Under the pieces are notes generated by a model. The model made no database searches. It was given only the letters and a program-made list of their open reading frames with translations, and was not told where the DNA came from. From contig NZ_JADZLQ010000001.1 of NCBI RefSeq assembly GCF_015905305.1, positions 2,008,599-2,072,598 of the forward strand: 64,000 bases of DNA, in the 5' to 3' direction. Source of the stretch: Pinirhizobacter soli. Lineage in GTDB: Bacteria > Pseudomonadota > Gammaproteobacteria > Xanthomonadales > Rhodanobacteraceae. Shown piece after piece: positions 19,381-27,918 of this stretch. Numbering within the stretch: position 1 is the stretch's first letter; every line of letters begins with the position of its first letter. Both the position numbers and the translations under genes were made by a program.

Positions 19381-19405
19381 GAGTCAGGGTAATTACCCTG
19401 ACCCC
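19381..19405. repeat. Palindromic repeat, copy 1
   Basis: A perfect 20-base palindrome at 19383-19402 (half-site GTCAGGGTAA) followed by CCC. It resembles the GTCAGAGT...ACTCTGAC palindromes at 40.5 and 41.0 kb and may be a distant copy. The stop codon of the ATPase gene at 19393 lies within it. Confidence 0.6.
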
Positions 19406-20505
19406 GCTCCGATGCGAAGGGTGGTGGCGGCGTCGAAGTAGTGCGCACGCGCCGGATCGAAGGCCAGCTCGATTTCGCCACCCGGGTGGGACGCGGCCTG
19501 GGGCGGCGCGCGCGACACCAGTTCACCCTCGGCGCCACGCATGTTCAGGAACACCTCGTTCCCCACTGGCTCCACCACGTCGACGAAGGCCTTCAGGCGC
19601 GGGAACGCCGCGGGCGTGCCGGTGGCAACCGGCTGCAGGTCTTCCGGGCGTATGCCCATCACCACCTGCTGGCCGAGATGGCTGGCCAACGCGCCGGCGG
19701 GAGCGAGCGGCCCCAGTGGCAACAAGGCGGAGGGTGTGCGCAGGGTAAACCCATCCGATTGCTCGAGGGTCCCCGTCCACAGGTTCATCGCGGGACTGCC
19801 CAGGAACCCGGCCACGAACAAATTGGCCGGTCTGTCGTAGAGATTCATCGGCGTGTCGATCTGCTGGATCTCACCGCCGTTCAACACCACGATGCGCTGG
19901 CCCAGCGTCATCGCCTCGATCTGGTCGTGGGTGACATAGATCATCGTGGCGCCGAGTTCGCGATGCAGGCGTCCGATCTCCACGCGCATGGACAACCGCA
20001 GTTTCGCGTCGAGGTTCGACAACGGTTCGTCCAGCAGGAACACCGCCGGATCGCGCACCAGGGCACGGCCAAGCGCCACGCGCTGACGTTGCCCGCCCGA
20101 TAGCGCCGCCGGCCGGGAAGAGAGCCTTTCGCTAAGGCCAAGCTTGGCGGCGGATTCGGCCACGCGCCGGTCGATCTCTGCCTTCGGCTGTCCGCGCAAG
20201 CGCAATCCGAAGCCCAGATTTTCGGCCACCGTCATGTGGGGATACAACGCGTAGTTCTGGAAGACCATGGCGATGTCGCGATCTTTTGGCGCGACGTCGT
20301 TCACCACGCGGTCGCCGATCCACAGCTCACCGCCGCTGATGTCCTCCAGGCCCGCGATCATCCGGAGCAATGTGGTCTTGCCGCAGCCGGAAGGCCCTAC
20401 CAGCACCAGCAGCTCGCCGTCGGCGATGTCGAAGCTGGCTTCCGAAACCGCGACGTGGCCGTTGGGATACACCTTGCGGATCTTGTCCAGGCGGACACCG
20501 GCCAT
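19393..20505 (-). CDS. Sugar ABC importer ATPase (MalK/UgpC family)
   Basis: A 370-residue ATPase of the carbohydrate-uptake CUT1 class. Walker A GPSGCGKTT, signature LSGGQRQRV, Walker B LLDEPLSNLD and switch VTHDQ are all intact. The C-terminal 130 residues form the TOBE/OB-fold regulatory region with MGIRPEDL. The start at 20505 gives the canonical MAxVxLxxIxKxYPNG opening; a longer open frame to 20655 is not used. No permease or binding-protein gene is nearby, so it may energise importers encoded elsewhere, as MsiK does in Streptomyces. It is divergent from glk, with a LacI-type operator between them. Its stop codon lies in a palindromic repeat. Confidence 0.9.
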   Translation of the reverse strand: MAGVRLDKIRKVYPNGHVAVSEASFDIADGELLVLVGPSGCGKTTLLRMIAGLEDISGGELWIGDRVVNDVAPKDRDIAMVFQNYALYPHMTVAENLGFGLRLRGQPKAEIDRRVAESAAKLGLSERLSSRPAALSGGQRQRVALGRALVRDPAVFLLDEPLSNLDAKLRLSMRVEIGRLHRELGATMIYVTHDQIEAMTLGQRIVVLNGGEIQQIDTPMNLYDRPANLFVAGFLGSPAMNLWTGTLEQSDGFTLRTPSALLPLGPLAPAGALASHLGQQVVMGIRPEDLQPVATGTPAAFPRLKAFVDVVEPVGNEVFLNMRGAEGELVSRAPPQAASHPGGEIELAFDPARAHYFDAATTLRIGAGSG

Positions 20506-20530
20506 ACTGTTCTCCACGATGCGATGGGGT

Positions 20531-20558
20531 ATTCTGCCCACGTAATCGTTTACATCAA
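20531..20558 (-). promoter_or_regulatory. Candidate promoter of the MalK-like gene
   Basis: On the minus strand a -35 box TTGATG (20558-20553) and a -10 box CAGAAT (20536-20531) are 16 bases apart. The LacI-type operator at 20542-20553 fills the spacer, which fits repression by occlusion. Pattern matching only. Confidence 0.4.
20542..20553. promoter_or_regulatory. LacI-family-type operator
   Basis: GTAATCGTTTAC matches its own reverse complement at 10 of 12 positions and differs at one base from the consensus GTAAACGTTTAC bound by many LacI/GalR-family sugar regulators. It lies between the divergent MalK-like and glucokinase genes, so one repressor could control both. No LacI-family gene is in the window. 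Confidence 0.55.
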
Positions 20559-20653
20559 AGTCCGGCTTTATTGTTGCGATGCAGCATGAGGCGGGCTGGA
20601 CATTCATGGCGCCGCACAGGCAGGCTTTACGGATTTCGACGGGTTCTTTCTCC

Positions 20654-21667
20654 ATGGCTCATCACAGCGCGCTGCAACCGACCCTCCTTGCCGACGTCGG
20701 TGGCACCAATATCCGCTTCGCGATGGCCGACCCCACGCAAAGGTCCCCCTTCCGCGCCGACACCGTGCGCCGGTATCACGTGGCGGACTTCCCCAACATG
20801 AGTGACGCGGGCAAGCGCTACTTCCAGGAAACCGGCCTTGAGGCGCACCGCGCCATCGTCGACGCCGCCGGTCGCGTCGCCGATGCGGAGGTGAAGATCA
20901 CCAACAACCCCTGGGAGATCTCCGCCGCACGCCTGGAACGTGAGCTGGGCCTCGATTCGGTACACCTGGTGAACGATTTCGCCGCGCTGTCGATGGGCGT
21001 GCCGCTGCTGGAGCCTGAGGACTGCGTGGTGATCGGCGACGTGCCCTGCCCCACGCTTGGCGCCACGCACGCGCAAACCTTCGCCGTGATCGGCCCGGGC
21101 ACGGGCCTGGGGGTGGGCGCGCTGCTGATCCGCAACGGCCATTGCAGCGTGCTGGAAACCGAAGGCGGCCATGCCGGCTTTGCCGCGCACACGACCGAAG
21201 ACATCAAGATCCTGCGACGGCTCAACGAGAAGTACGGCCGCGTGTCCAACGAGCGCCTGATCTGCGGCCAGGGCCTGGTGAACCTCTACGGGGCTCTTTG
21301 CGACATTGCCGGCCACACGCCGGAAGACCTCAAGCCCGAGGACGTCACCCAGCGTGCCGAGGACGGCAGCGACCCGATGTGCGTGAAGACGGCCGAACGT
21401 TTCGCCGGCATCCTGGGCTCGGTCGCGGGCGACCTGGTGCTTACGCTGGGCGCTTGGGACGGCGTGTACATCGCCGGCGGCCTGCTGCCGATCATGCTGC
21501 CGTGGATGGAGAAGGGATCCTTCCGCAAGCGCTTCGAAGAAAAGGGCCGCTTCAAGGCCACCATGCAGAACGTGCCGACGGTGGGCATCATCCACCACGA
21601 CCCGGGCCTGCTCGGCGCCGCCGCGCTGGCGGTGATCGACGCCGGGTTGCCGCTGCTCAATCGCTAA
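20654..21667 (+). CDS. glk: Glucokinase
   Basis: Phosphorylates glucose to glucose 6-phosphate with ATP. The 337-residue protein begins its ATP-binding domain with LLADVGGTNIRF, followed by NDFAALSMG and GPGTGLGVGAL, and the ETEGGHAGFA substrate segment, as in the E. coli-type Glk family. The start at 20654 is chosen because the conserved domain begins about ten residues later; in-frame ATGs at 20579 and 20609 would add up to 25 non-conserved residues. It is divergent from a sugar ABC ATPase gene and shares its operator region, suggesting joint control by a carbohydrate-responsive repressor. Confidence 0.93.
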   Translation: MAHHSALQPTLLADVGGTNIRFAMADPTQRSPFRADTVRRYHVADFPNMSDAGKRYFQETGLEAHRAIVDAAGRVADAEVKITNNPWEISAARLERELGLDSVHLVNDFAALSMGVPLLEPEDCVVIGDVPCPTLGATHAQTFAVIGPGTGLGVGALLIRNGHCSVLETEGGHAGFAAHTTEDIKILRRLNEKYGRVSNERLICGQGLVNLYGALCDIAGHTPEDLKPEDVTQRAEDGSDPMCVKTAERFAGILGSVAGDLVLTLGAWDGVYIAGGLLPIMLPWMEKGSFRKRFEEKGRFKATMQNVPTVGIIHHDPGLLGAAALAVIDAGLPLLNR

Positions 21668-21681
21668 GAACGGCCCAAGCC

Positions 21682-22428
21682 CTATCGCGAGGAAATATAT
21701 TTCTCGCGACGGATGTGCTGCACCGGCAGGCCATGTTCTTTAAGCGCCGCAAACGAGGCGTCGACCATGTTCGGGTTGCCGCACAGGTAGGCGATATCGC
21801 CTTCTGCATCGGGCTGAAGTTCCGCCAGCACCGTCTGCACGTATCCCAGGCGATCATGCGGGCGCGGTTCCGGACGTGCGCCGCGGCTAAGGCAGGCGTG
21901 GAAGGTGAAGTTCGGGTGCGTGCGGGCAAAGGCTTCGAATTCCTCGCCGTAGAGCAACTCGGTTTCGTTGCGGGCGCCGTACAACAGCACCACCTTCACC
22001 CCGCGCGTTTCCATCAGCTTGGCCATCTGCGGCAACATGGCGCGGTAGGGCGTGACGCCCGTGCCGGTGGCGATCAGGATGTAACGCTTGTTGGCGTCGG
22101 CCTCCATCAGGCAGAAGCGGCCATAGGGACCGCTGGCATCGACGCTGCCCTCGTGGGCGAGCTCGCCCAGGAGTTTGGTGGCCGCGCCGCCCTCCACGTA
22201 ACTCACGGCGATCTCCACCCGCTGCACCGGCGAGGCACCATCGCCCACCGTGCCCACCGAGTAGCTGCGCTTGGTCGGCTTGCCGTCGTCGTACTGGAAG
22301 TGCACCTGGAGGAACTGACCAGGAATGAACGCCAGCGGGGCGCCGTCGGCGCGCTCGAAGGAAAGATGGCGCACCGTCGGGGCCAGCATGAAGCTGTCGA
22401 CGAGGCGTAGCTGGAACTGCTCGGCCAT
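21682..22428 (-). CDS. fpr: Ferredoxin/flavodoxin--NADP reductase
   Basis: A 248-residue FAD enzyme transferring electrons between NADPH and ferredoxin or flavodoxin. The FAD motif RSYSVGT and the NADP-binding GTGVTPYRAM segment are in the expected order, and the length fits bacterial Fpr. The start at 22428 (MAEQFQLRL) is preferred; a longer frame extends to 22497. It is convergent with glk, and the last codons overlap a strong AT-cored inverted repeat. It is divergent from the yadGH exporter genes. Confidence 0.92.
   Translation of the reverse strand: MAEQFQLRLVDSFMLAPTVRHLSFERADGAPLAFIPGQFLQVHFQYDDGKPTKRSYSVGTVGDGASPVQRVEIAVSYVEGGAATKLLGELAHEGSVDASGPYGRFCLMEADANKRYILIATGTGVTPYRAMLPQMAKLMETRGVKVVLLYGARNETELLYGEEFEAFARTHPNFTFHACLSRGARPEPRPHDRLGYVQTVLAELQPDAEGDIAYLCGNPNMVDASFAALKEHGLPVQHIRREKYISSR
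21685..21709. terminator. Inverted repeat at the glk/fpr junction
   Basis: Arms TCGCGAG and CTCGCGA flank an AAATATATTT core with one unpaired G, giving a 12-base-pair hairpin. It covers the last codons of fpr and starts 18 bases after the glk stop. It may stop transcription of glk; no T-tract follows. Confidence 0.35.
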
Positions 22429-22505
22429 GCGGGTTACTCGTGTTCGATCCCCCCATTGTCGGTGATTGGGCCCCCGGGAGGCCAGCAGCGCGGGCACAGC
22501 TGCTT

Positions 22506-22511
22506 TATAAT
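22506..22511 (+). promoter_or_regulatory. Candidate -10 box upstream of yadG
   Basis: A perfect TATAAT occurs 36 bases before the yadG start. No good -35 box is seen at 16-18 bases upstream, so an activator or extended contacts may be needed. Confidence 0.4.
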
Positions 22512-22546
22512 GAAGGCCTTACGTCTTCAAGAAGCTCCCCTCCCCC

Positions 22547-23479
22547 ATGTCCGCACCCGCCTTGCAGGTCAACGACCTGCGCAAGACCTACGGCAATGGC
22601 GTCGAAGCCCTGAAGGGCATCTCGCTTACCGTGCAACCGGGCGACTTCTTCGCCCTGCTCGGCCCCAATGGCGCCGGCAAGTCCACCCTGATCGGCATCC
22701 TGTCGTCCCTGGTGAACGCCACCGGCGGCGAGGCGGAGATCTTCGGTGTCTCGGTGCACCGCAACCGCTCGGCCGCCATGCAACTGATCGGCCTGGTTCC
22801 CCAGGAGCTGAATTTCAACCAGTTCGAGAAGCCCATCGACATCTGCGTGAACCAGGCAGGCTTCTACGGCATCGGGCGCAAGACAGCTACCGAACGCGCC
22901 GAGAAATACCTCAAGGAACTGCGCCTGTGGGACAAGGCCCATATGCAGGCGCGCACGCTATCCGGCGGCATGAAGCGCCGGTTGATGATCGCCCGCGCCA
23001 TGATGAACGAGCCGAGGCTGCTGATCCTGGATGAGCCCACCGCCGGCGTGGACATCGAGATCCGCCGTTCGATGTGGCAGTTCGTCAGCGCCATCAACGC
23101 TGCGGGCACCACGGTGATCCTCACCACGCACTACCTGGAAGAGGCTGAGCAGCTGTGCCGCAACATCGCCATCATCGACCACGGCAAGATCGTTGAAAAC
23201 ACCTCGATGAAAAATCTGCTCTCGAAGCTCGATGTCGAATCGTTCGTCCTTGACGTAGCTTCCATGCCGGCCGAATTGCCGACGATCGAAGGCGTCACCC
23301 TGCGTCGCGTCGACGACCATACCCTCGAGGCCGAGATGGCCCGCTCGCACGACCTGAATTCCCTGTTCGGGGTACTTACCCAGCGCGGCGTGGTGGTCAC
23401 CTCCATGCGCAACAAGACCAACCGCCTGGAGGAACTCTTCGTGCGACTGGTGGAACACGGCCGGGAGGTGGCGGCATGA
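22547..23479 (+). CDS. yadG: ABC exporter ATP-binding protein (YadG-like)
   Basis: A 310-residue ATPase of an ABC-2 exporter. Walker A GPNGAGKST, signature LSGGMKRRL and Walker B LLILDEPTAGVD are intact. The C-terminal 80 residues form the extension typical of YadG/drug-exporter ATPases. Its last four bases overlap the start of the permease gene, so the two subunits are translationally coupled. The substrate is unknown. The start at 22547 gives the normal family N-terminus. Confidence 0.9.
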   Translation: MSAPALQVNDLRKTYGNGVEALKGISLTVQPGDFFALLGPNGAGKSTLIGILSSLVNATGGEAEIFGVSVHRNRSAAMQLIGLVPQELNFNQFEKPIDICVNQAGFYGIGRKTATERAEKYLKELRLWDKAHMQARTLSGGMKRRLMIARAMMNEPRLLILDEPTAGVDIEIRRSMWQFVSAINAAGTTVILTTHYLEEAEQLCRNIAIIDHGKIVENTSMKNLLSKLDVESFVLDVASMPAELPTIEGVTLRRVDDHTLEAEMARSHDLNSLFGVLTQRGVVVTSMRNKTNRLEELFVRLVEHGREVAA

Positions 23480-24249
23480 GCGCCTCGATCAACATGGTGG
23501 CCCTGGGCACCATCGTGCGCCGGGAAGTGTCGCGCATCACGCGCATCTGGACACAAACGCTTATCCCCCCTGCCATCACGATGACGCTGTATTTCGTCAT
23601 CTTCGGCAAGCTCGTGGGTTCGCGCATCGGCACCATGCACGGCTTCACCTATATGCAGTACATCGTGCCGGGCCTGGTGATGATGAGCATTATCACCAAC
23701 AGCTACGGCAATATCTCCAGCTCCTTCTTCGGCGCCAAGTTCCAGCGCTTCGTGGAGGAAATGCTGGTGTCGCCGATGCCCAACTGGGTGATGCTGTCCG
23801 GCTACGTGATTGGCGCGGTCGTGCGCGGCGTGGTGGTGGGCGCGCTGGTGCTTGTGATCGCCCTGTTCTTCACCGACCTTCACATCACGCATTGGGCCAT
23901 CACCTTCTTCTCGGTGCTGCTGGGCGCCACGGTGTTCTCGCTGGCCGGCTTCGTCAATGCGATGTTCGCCAAGAAGTTCGACGACATCGCACTGGTACCG
24001 ACCTTCGTGCTCACCCCGCTTACCTACCTGGGCGGCGTGTTCTATTCCATCGACCTGCTGGGCGAGCCGTGGCACACCATGTCGCAGGTGAATCCGATCC
24101 TGTACATGGTCAATGCCTTCCGCTACGGGGTGCTTGGCGTGTCCGATGTCGACGTCGTCACCGCTTTCGCCGTCATGCTGGCCTTCGTGGTGGGCCTCAC
24201 CGTGATCGCCCTGGTGCTGCTGCGCCGCGGCGCCGGCCTGCGCTCCTAA
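23476..24249 (+). CDS. yadH: ABC exporter permease (YadH-like)
   Basis: A 257-residue ABC-2 permease with six predicted membrane segments, and the late PLTYLGGVFYSID motif followed by NPILYMVNAFRYG that marks YadH-type proteins. It is coupled to yadG by a four-base overlap, and together they should form one exporter. rluF begins nine bases after the stop and may be on the same transcript. Confidence 0.9.
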   Translation: MSASINMVALGTIVRREVSRITRIWTQTLIPPAITMTLYFVIFGKLVGSRIGTMHGFTYMQYIVPGLVMMSIITNSYGNISSSFFGAKFQRFVEEMLVSPMPNWVMLSGYVIGAVVRGVVVGALVLVIALFFTDLHITHWAITFFSVLLGATVFSLAGFVNAMFAKKFDDIALVPTFVLTPLTYLGGVFYSIDLLGEPWHTMSQVNPILYMVNAFRYGVLGVSDVDVVTAFAVMLAFVVGLTVIALVLLRRGAGLRS

Positions 24250-24258
24250 AGGCTTACC

Positions 24259-24978
24259 GTGCGCGTCAACAAGTACATCAGCGAAGCGGGCCTGTGCTCG
24301 CGTCGCGAGGCCGACGAGTGGCTGCAGGCGGGCCGCGTCACCATCAATGGCGAAACCGTCGGCATGGGCGCCAAGGCGCTCGACGGCGACGAAGTGCGCG
24401 TGGATGGCGATGTGGTGGTGGCGCGTACGATGGCCACCACGCCGACCGCGCGCAAGGCGGTGTACATCGCGCTCAACAAGCCGGTCGGCATCACCTGCAC
24501 TACCGAACACGGCGTGGATGGAAACATCGTCGACTTCGTCGATCACCCGCAGCGCATTTTCCCCATCGGACGCCTGGACAAGGATTCCGAAGGCCTGATC
24601 CTGCTCACCAGCAATGGCGACATCGTCAACGAGATCCTCCGCTCGGAGAACAACCACGAGAAGGAATACCTCGTGGCGGTGAACAAGCCGGTGACGGATG
24701 AATTCTTGAGCGGCATGGCGCGCGGCGTGCGCATCCGCGGCCAGATGACCAAACCCTGCCGCACCCGACGCATTGCAAAATTCGGCTTTTCCATCGTGCT
24801 TACCCAGGGCCTGAACCGGCAGATTCGCCTGATGGCAGCGGAATTCGGTTATCGGGTGACGCAGCTAAGGCGCGTGCGTATCGTCAATGTCCGGCTGGGG
24901 AAGTTGAAGGTGGGGCAGTGGCGAAATCTCACCGAGGCAGAGCTGAAGGGATTGCTGCCTTCGCGTAAGCAGTGGTGA
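24259..24978 (+). CDS. rluF: 23S rRNA pseudouridine synthase RluF
   Basis: A member of the RsuA family that isomerises U2604 (and tRNA-Tyr U35 in E. coli) to pseudouridine. The GTG-initiated 239-residue protein has an N-terminal S4 RNA-binding domain (residues 1-60, VNKYISEAGLCSRREAD) and the catalytic block GRLDKDSEGLILLT containing the nucleophilic aspartate. The late LTQGLNRQIRLM segment is typical of RluF. It is the third gene after yadGH. Confidence 0.92.
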   Translation: MRVNKYISEAGLCSRREADEWLQAGRVTINGETVGMGAKALDGDEVRVDGDVVVARTMATTPTARKAVYIALNKPVGITCTTEHGVDGNIVDFVDHPQRIFPIGRLDKDSEGLILLTSNGDIVNEILRSENNHEKEYLVAVNKPVTDEFLSGMARGVRIRGQMTKPCRTRRIAKFGFSIVLTQGLNRQIRLMAAEFGYRVTQLRRVRIVNVRLGKLKVGQWRNLTEAELKGLLPSRKQW

Positions 24979-25086
24979 GGCGACTTCGTCGGATGCCCCA
25001 CGCTTTGCACGACTGAATCCTACATACACCATGTAACGGTTTGTCGTAGCCTTCTCTCAGCTCAAGGAAGAACCGGGTTTGCGATC

Positions 25087-25542
25087 ATGGAGCAGCGGGT
25101 AGCAAAACTGGAGGTGGAAGTTGTGGGCCTACGCAGGGACAGCGACACTCATTCTGTCGATATACGGTCCATTCGCGAGTCGATAGCAGATCTTGTAAAA
25201 CAAGTATCCATAGTTTCCAGCAATGTCGACAAGACCGACATGCGCATGAGCGCGTTTATCGATTCGGTGAATACACAGACCGACATGCGCATGAGCGCGT
25301 TTATCGATTCGGTGAATACACAGACCGACATGCGCATGAGCGCGTTTACCGATTCGCTGAATACGCGGCTCGAATCCGTGGATGCCCGCTTCGGAGCGGT
25401 GCCCACGAAACTCCAGGTAGCCCTGTGGGGGCTCACCGGCCTGACCGCTTTGCTCGGCGGCACGGTCGCTTTTCTCATCGTGATGTTGCGGATCGCCGGG
25501 TATTCGGTCCTCGCCGAGATCCTGCAAGCCGTAAAGCTCTGA
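25087..25542 (+). CDS. Small membrane protein with tandem repeats
   Basis: A 151-residue protein that I do not recognise. It opens with a predicted coiled coil (heptad-like MEQRVAKLEVEVVGLRRD), passes through three tandem 15-residue units of the type TDMRMSAFIDSVNTQ (residues about 50-94), and ends with one transmembrane segment near residues 110-137. The layout is a coiled-coil stalk anchored by a C-terminal helix, like many DUF1640 or MCP-like small proteins, but no family can be named. It lies between rluF and dbpA with its own ribosome site. Confidence 0.7.
   Translation: MEQRVAKLEVEVVGLRRDSDTHSVDIRSIRESIADLVKQVSIVSSNVDKTDMRMSAFIDSVNTQTDMRMSAFIDSVNTQTDMRMSAFTDSLNTRLESVDARFGAVPTKLQVALWGLTGLTALLGGTVAFLIVMLRIAGYSVLAEILQAVKL
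25234..25368. repeat. Three tandem 45-bp repeats inside a coding region
   Basis: Units at 25234-25278, 25279-25323 and 25324-25368, each 45 bases. The first two are identical; the third has a few changes. The unit is a multiple of three, so copy number can change without shifting the frame. Confidence 0.9.
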
Positions 25543-25587
25543 CCAGCTGACGATACGGCCACCGGCCGGAGATGCGATCATGGCGGC

Positions 25588-26940
25588 ATGACCACGTTCA
25601 ACGCCCTCGCCCTCCGCCCCGAACTCACCGCCAGCGTCGAGGCCCTGGGGTATACGGAAATGACCCCGGTGCAGGAACATAGCGTTCCGCCCATCCTGCT
25701 GGGCCGCGACGTGATCGCCCAGGCCCGTACTGGCAGCGGCAAGACGGCCGCCTTCGGCCTGGGGCTGTTGCAGTCGCTGGACGAGTCCACCATCCGCCTG
25801 CAAGCCCTGGTGCTGTGCCCCACGCGCGAACTGGCCGACCAGGTCTCCAAATCCATCCGCAAGCTGGCTGCCAATATTCCCAACGTAAAACTGCTTACCC
25901 TGTGCGGTGGCATGCCGCTGGGTCCGCAGCTGGCCTCGCTGGAACACGACCCGCACATCGTGGTGGGTACGCCTGGCCGCATCCAGGAACACCTGAAGAA
26001 GGGTAGCCTGCACGGCGGCGGCATCAAGGTGCTGGTGCTGGATGAGGCCGATCGCATGCTGGACATGGGCTTTGGCGAAGCCATCGACGACATCGTCGGC
26101 CGAATCTCCAAGCACCACCAGACGCTACTGTTCTCGGCCACGTATCCCGACGAGATCCGCCAACAGAGCAAGCGCCTGCAGAAGAACCCGGTCGAGGTCA
26201 CCATCGAATCGGCGCCACTGGAAACCACCATCAGCCAGCGCTTCGTGAGCGTGGATGGAGACAAGGTCGACGCGCTCGCCCGCGTGCTTGGCGTGGATTC
26301 GCAAAGTGCCCTGGTGTTCTGCAATATGCGCAAAGACACGGAAGTCGTCGCCGAGGCGTTGGACAAGCTCGGCTTCTCCGCACTGGCGCTGCACGGCGAC
26401 CTTGAACAGCGCGATCGCGACGAGGTGCTGGTCCGCTTCGCCAATCGCAGCTGTAACGTGCTTGTAGCGACCGATGTCGCCGCCCGCGGCCTGGATATCG
26501 TCGGCCTGTCACTGGTGGTGAGCTACGACGTGGCCCACGACGCGGACACCCACACGCACCGCATTGGCCGCACGGGCCGTGCGGGCGAGGCGGGCCTTGC
26601 GATCACCCTGGTCACTTCGCGGGAGAACGCCAAGGTCAAGGCCATGGGCGATTTCGAGATGGAACCACTGCGTGCCGCCCCGGCCAAAAAGCGCTTGCAG
26701 CTGGCGCCGATGAAAACCCTGGTCGTCGATAGCGGCCGCAAGGAAAAAGTCCGCCCGGGCGATATCCTGGGCGCGCTCACCGGCGATGCCGGCCTGCCAG
26801 CCACGGCCGTAGGCAAGATCGACGTCTACGCTACGCGCTCTTATGTGGCCATCCAGCGCGATGTCGCCAACAAGGCGCTGGAACGCCTGCGCGCCGGCAA
26901 GATAAAAGGCCGGAACTTGCGCGTGCGCCCGCTGGGCTAG
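25588..26940 (+). CDS. dbpA: ATP-dependent RNA helicase DbpA
   Basis: A DEAD-box helicase that remodels 23S rRNA in 50S assembly. The 450-residue protein has the Q motif (TEMTPVQEHS), Walker A ARTGSGKT, DEADRMLDMGF, SAT, and the C-terminal HRIGRTGRAG. The last 75 residues form the DbpA RNA-binding domain that recognises hairpin 92 of 23S rRNA. The start at 25588 is 45 bases after the previous gene. Confidence 0.93.
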   Translation: MTTFNALALRPELTASVEALGYTEMTPVQEHSVPPILLGRDVIAQARTGSGKTAAFGLGLLQSLDESTIRLQALVLCPTRELADQVSKSIRKLAANIPNVKLLTLCGGMPLGPQLASLEHDPHIVVGTPGRIQEHLKKGSLHGGGIKVLVLDEADRMLDMGFGEAIDDIVGRISKHHQTLLFSATYPDEIRQQSKRLQKNPVEVTIESAPLETTISQRFVSVDGDKVDALARVLGVDSQSALVFCNMRKDTEVVAEALDKLGFSALALHGDLEQRDRDEVLVRFANRSCNVLVATDVAARGLDIVGLSLVVSYDVAHDADTHTHRIGRTGRAGEAGLAITLVTSRENAKVKAMGDFEMEPLRAAPAKKRLQLAPMKTLVVDSGRKEKVRPGDILGALTGDAGLPATAVGKIDVYATRSYVAIQRDVANKALERLRAGKIKGRNLRVRPLG

Positions 26941-26996
26941 TTCTTTACACTGTCCGCCGGGCACCGGGGCGTGCCCGCTAAACCAGGGGACTTTCG

Positions 26997-27890
26997 ATGA
27001 CGATCATGTCCGGCATGGCCCGCATGGCCATGCTTGCGGCGCTCCTTGCCGCGCCGTTCCATGCCTTCGCGGATGAAGGCACCCAGGAACGGGCCTTGCT
27101 TGATTCACTCAAACTGCAGACCGGCACGGTGCCGGTACCCGCCGCGCACGCCACGCTGGCGCTGCAGCCGGGCTATTCCTTCCTGTCGGCCGGGGACGCA
27201 CAAAAAGTGCTGACCGACCTCTGGGGCAATCCGCCGGACAAGGAAGTACTGGGCATGATCGTGCCGGGCGAAACGTCCTCGGTGCTGGTCGATGAAAATA
27301 CTTGGGCGGTGATAGTCACGTATTCCGACGATGGACACGTGAAGGACGACGACGCCAGCAGCATCGACTACGACGACCTGCTCAAGGACATGAAGAAAGG
27401 CACCGCCGAATCGAGTGCCGAGCGCGTAAAACAGGGTTACCCGGCGATCGAGCTGGTGGGATGGGCCACGCCACCGCATTACGATGCCGCCACGCACAAG
27501 CTGTACTGGGCACGCGACCTGAAGTTCACCAAGGATGGCCATAGCGGCCGGTCGCTCAACTACGACATTCGCGTGCTTGGCCGCCATGGCTATCTGCAAC
27601 TGTCCGCCGTGGCGCCGCTTACCCTGCTGCCCAAGGTGGAAGCGGATATGCCCAAGGTGCTGGCCATGACCGAGTTCGATCCGGGCGTGCGCTATACCGA
27701 TTTCAGCCCCGGTACCGACAAGGTGGCGGCCTATGGCATTGCAGCGCTCGTGGCCGGCGGCATTGCCGCGAAGGCAGGCCTCTTCGCCAAGCTTGGCTTG
27801 TTGCTGCTGGGTCTTAAGAAATTCCTGATCATCGGCGTTGCCGCGATTGGCGCTGCGATCAAGAAGTTCTTCAACCGCAAGCAGGCCTGA
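26997..27890 (+). CDS. DUF2167 membrane protein
   Basis: A 297-residue exported protein with a signal peptide (cleavage probably after HAFA, near residue 25), a long soluble domain and one or two C-terminal hydrophobic segments (residues about 240-290) before a basic tail. The soluble part has the LWGNPP and WATPPHYDAATHKLYWARDL segments of DUF2167 proteins, whose function is unknown. The start has a GGGGAC ribosome site; ATG codons at residues 4 and 7 are alternatives. It is convergent with hrpB. Confidence 0.85.
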   Translation: MTIMSGMARMAMLAALLAAPFHAFADEGTQERALLDSLKLQTGTVPVPAAHATLALQPGYSFLSAGDAQKVLTDLWGNPPDKEVLGMIVPGETSSVLVDENTWAVIVTYSDDGHVKDDDASSIDYDDLLKDMKKGTAESSAERVKQGYPAIELVGWATPPHYDAATHKLYWARDLKFTKDGHSGRSLNYDIRVLGRHGYLQLSAVAPLTLLPKVEADMPKVLAMTEFDPGVRYTDFSPGTDKVAAYGIAALVAGGIAAKAGLFAKLGLLLLGLKKFLIIGVAAIGAAIKKFFNRKQA

Positions 27891-27918
27891 CTTTAAAACG
27901 CGAACCCTTGCGGCGCTT

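Noticed and set aside
25234-25368. Possible CRISPR array
   Set aside because: The repeats are contiguous without spacers and lie in a coding frame.
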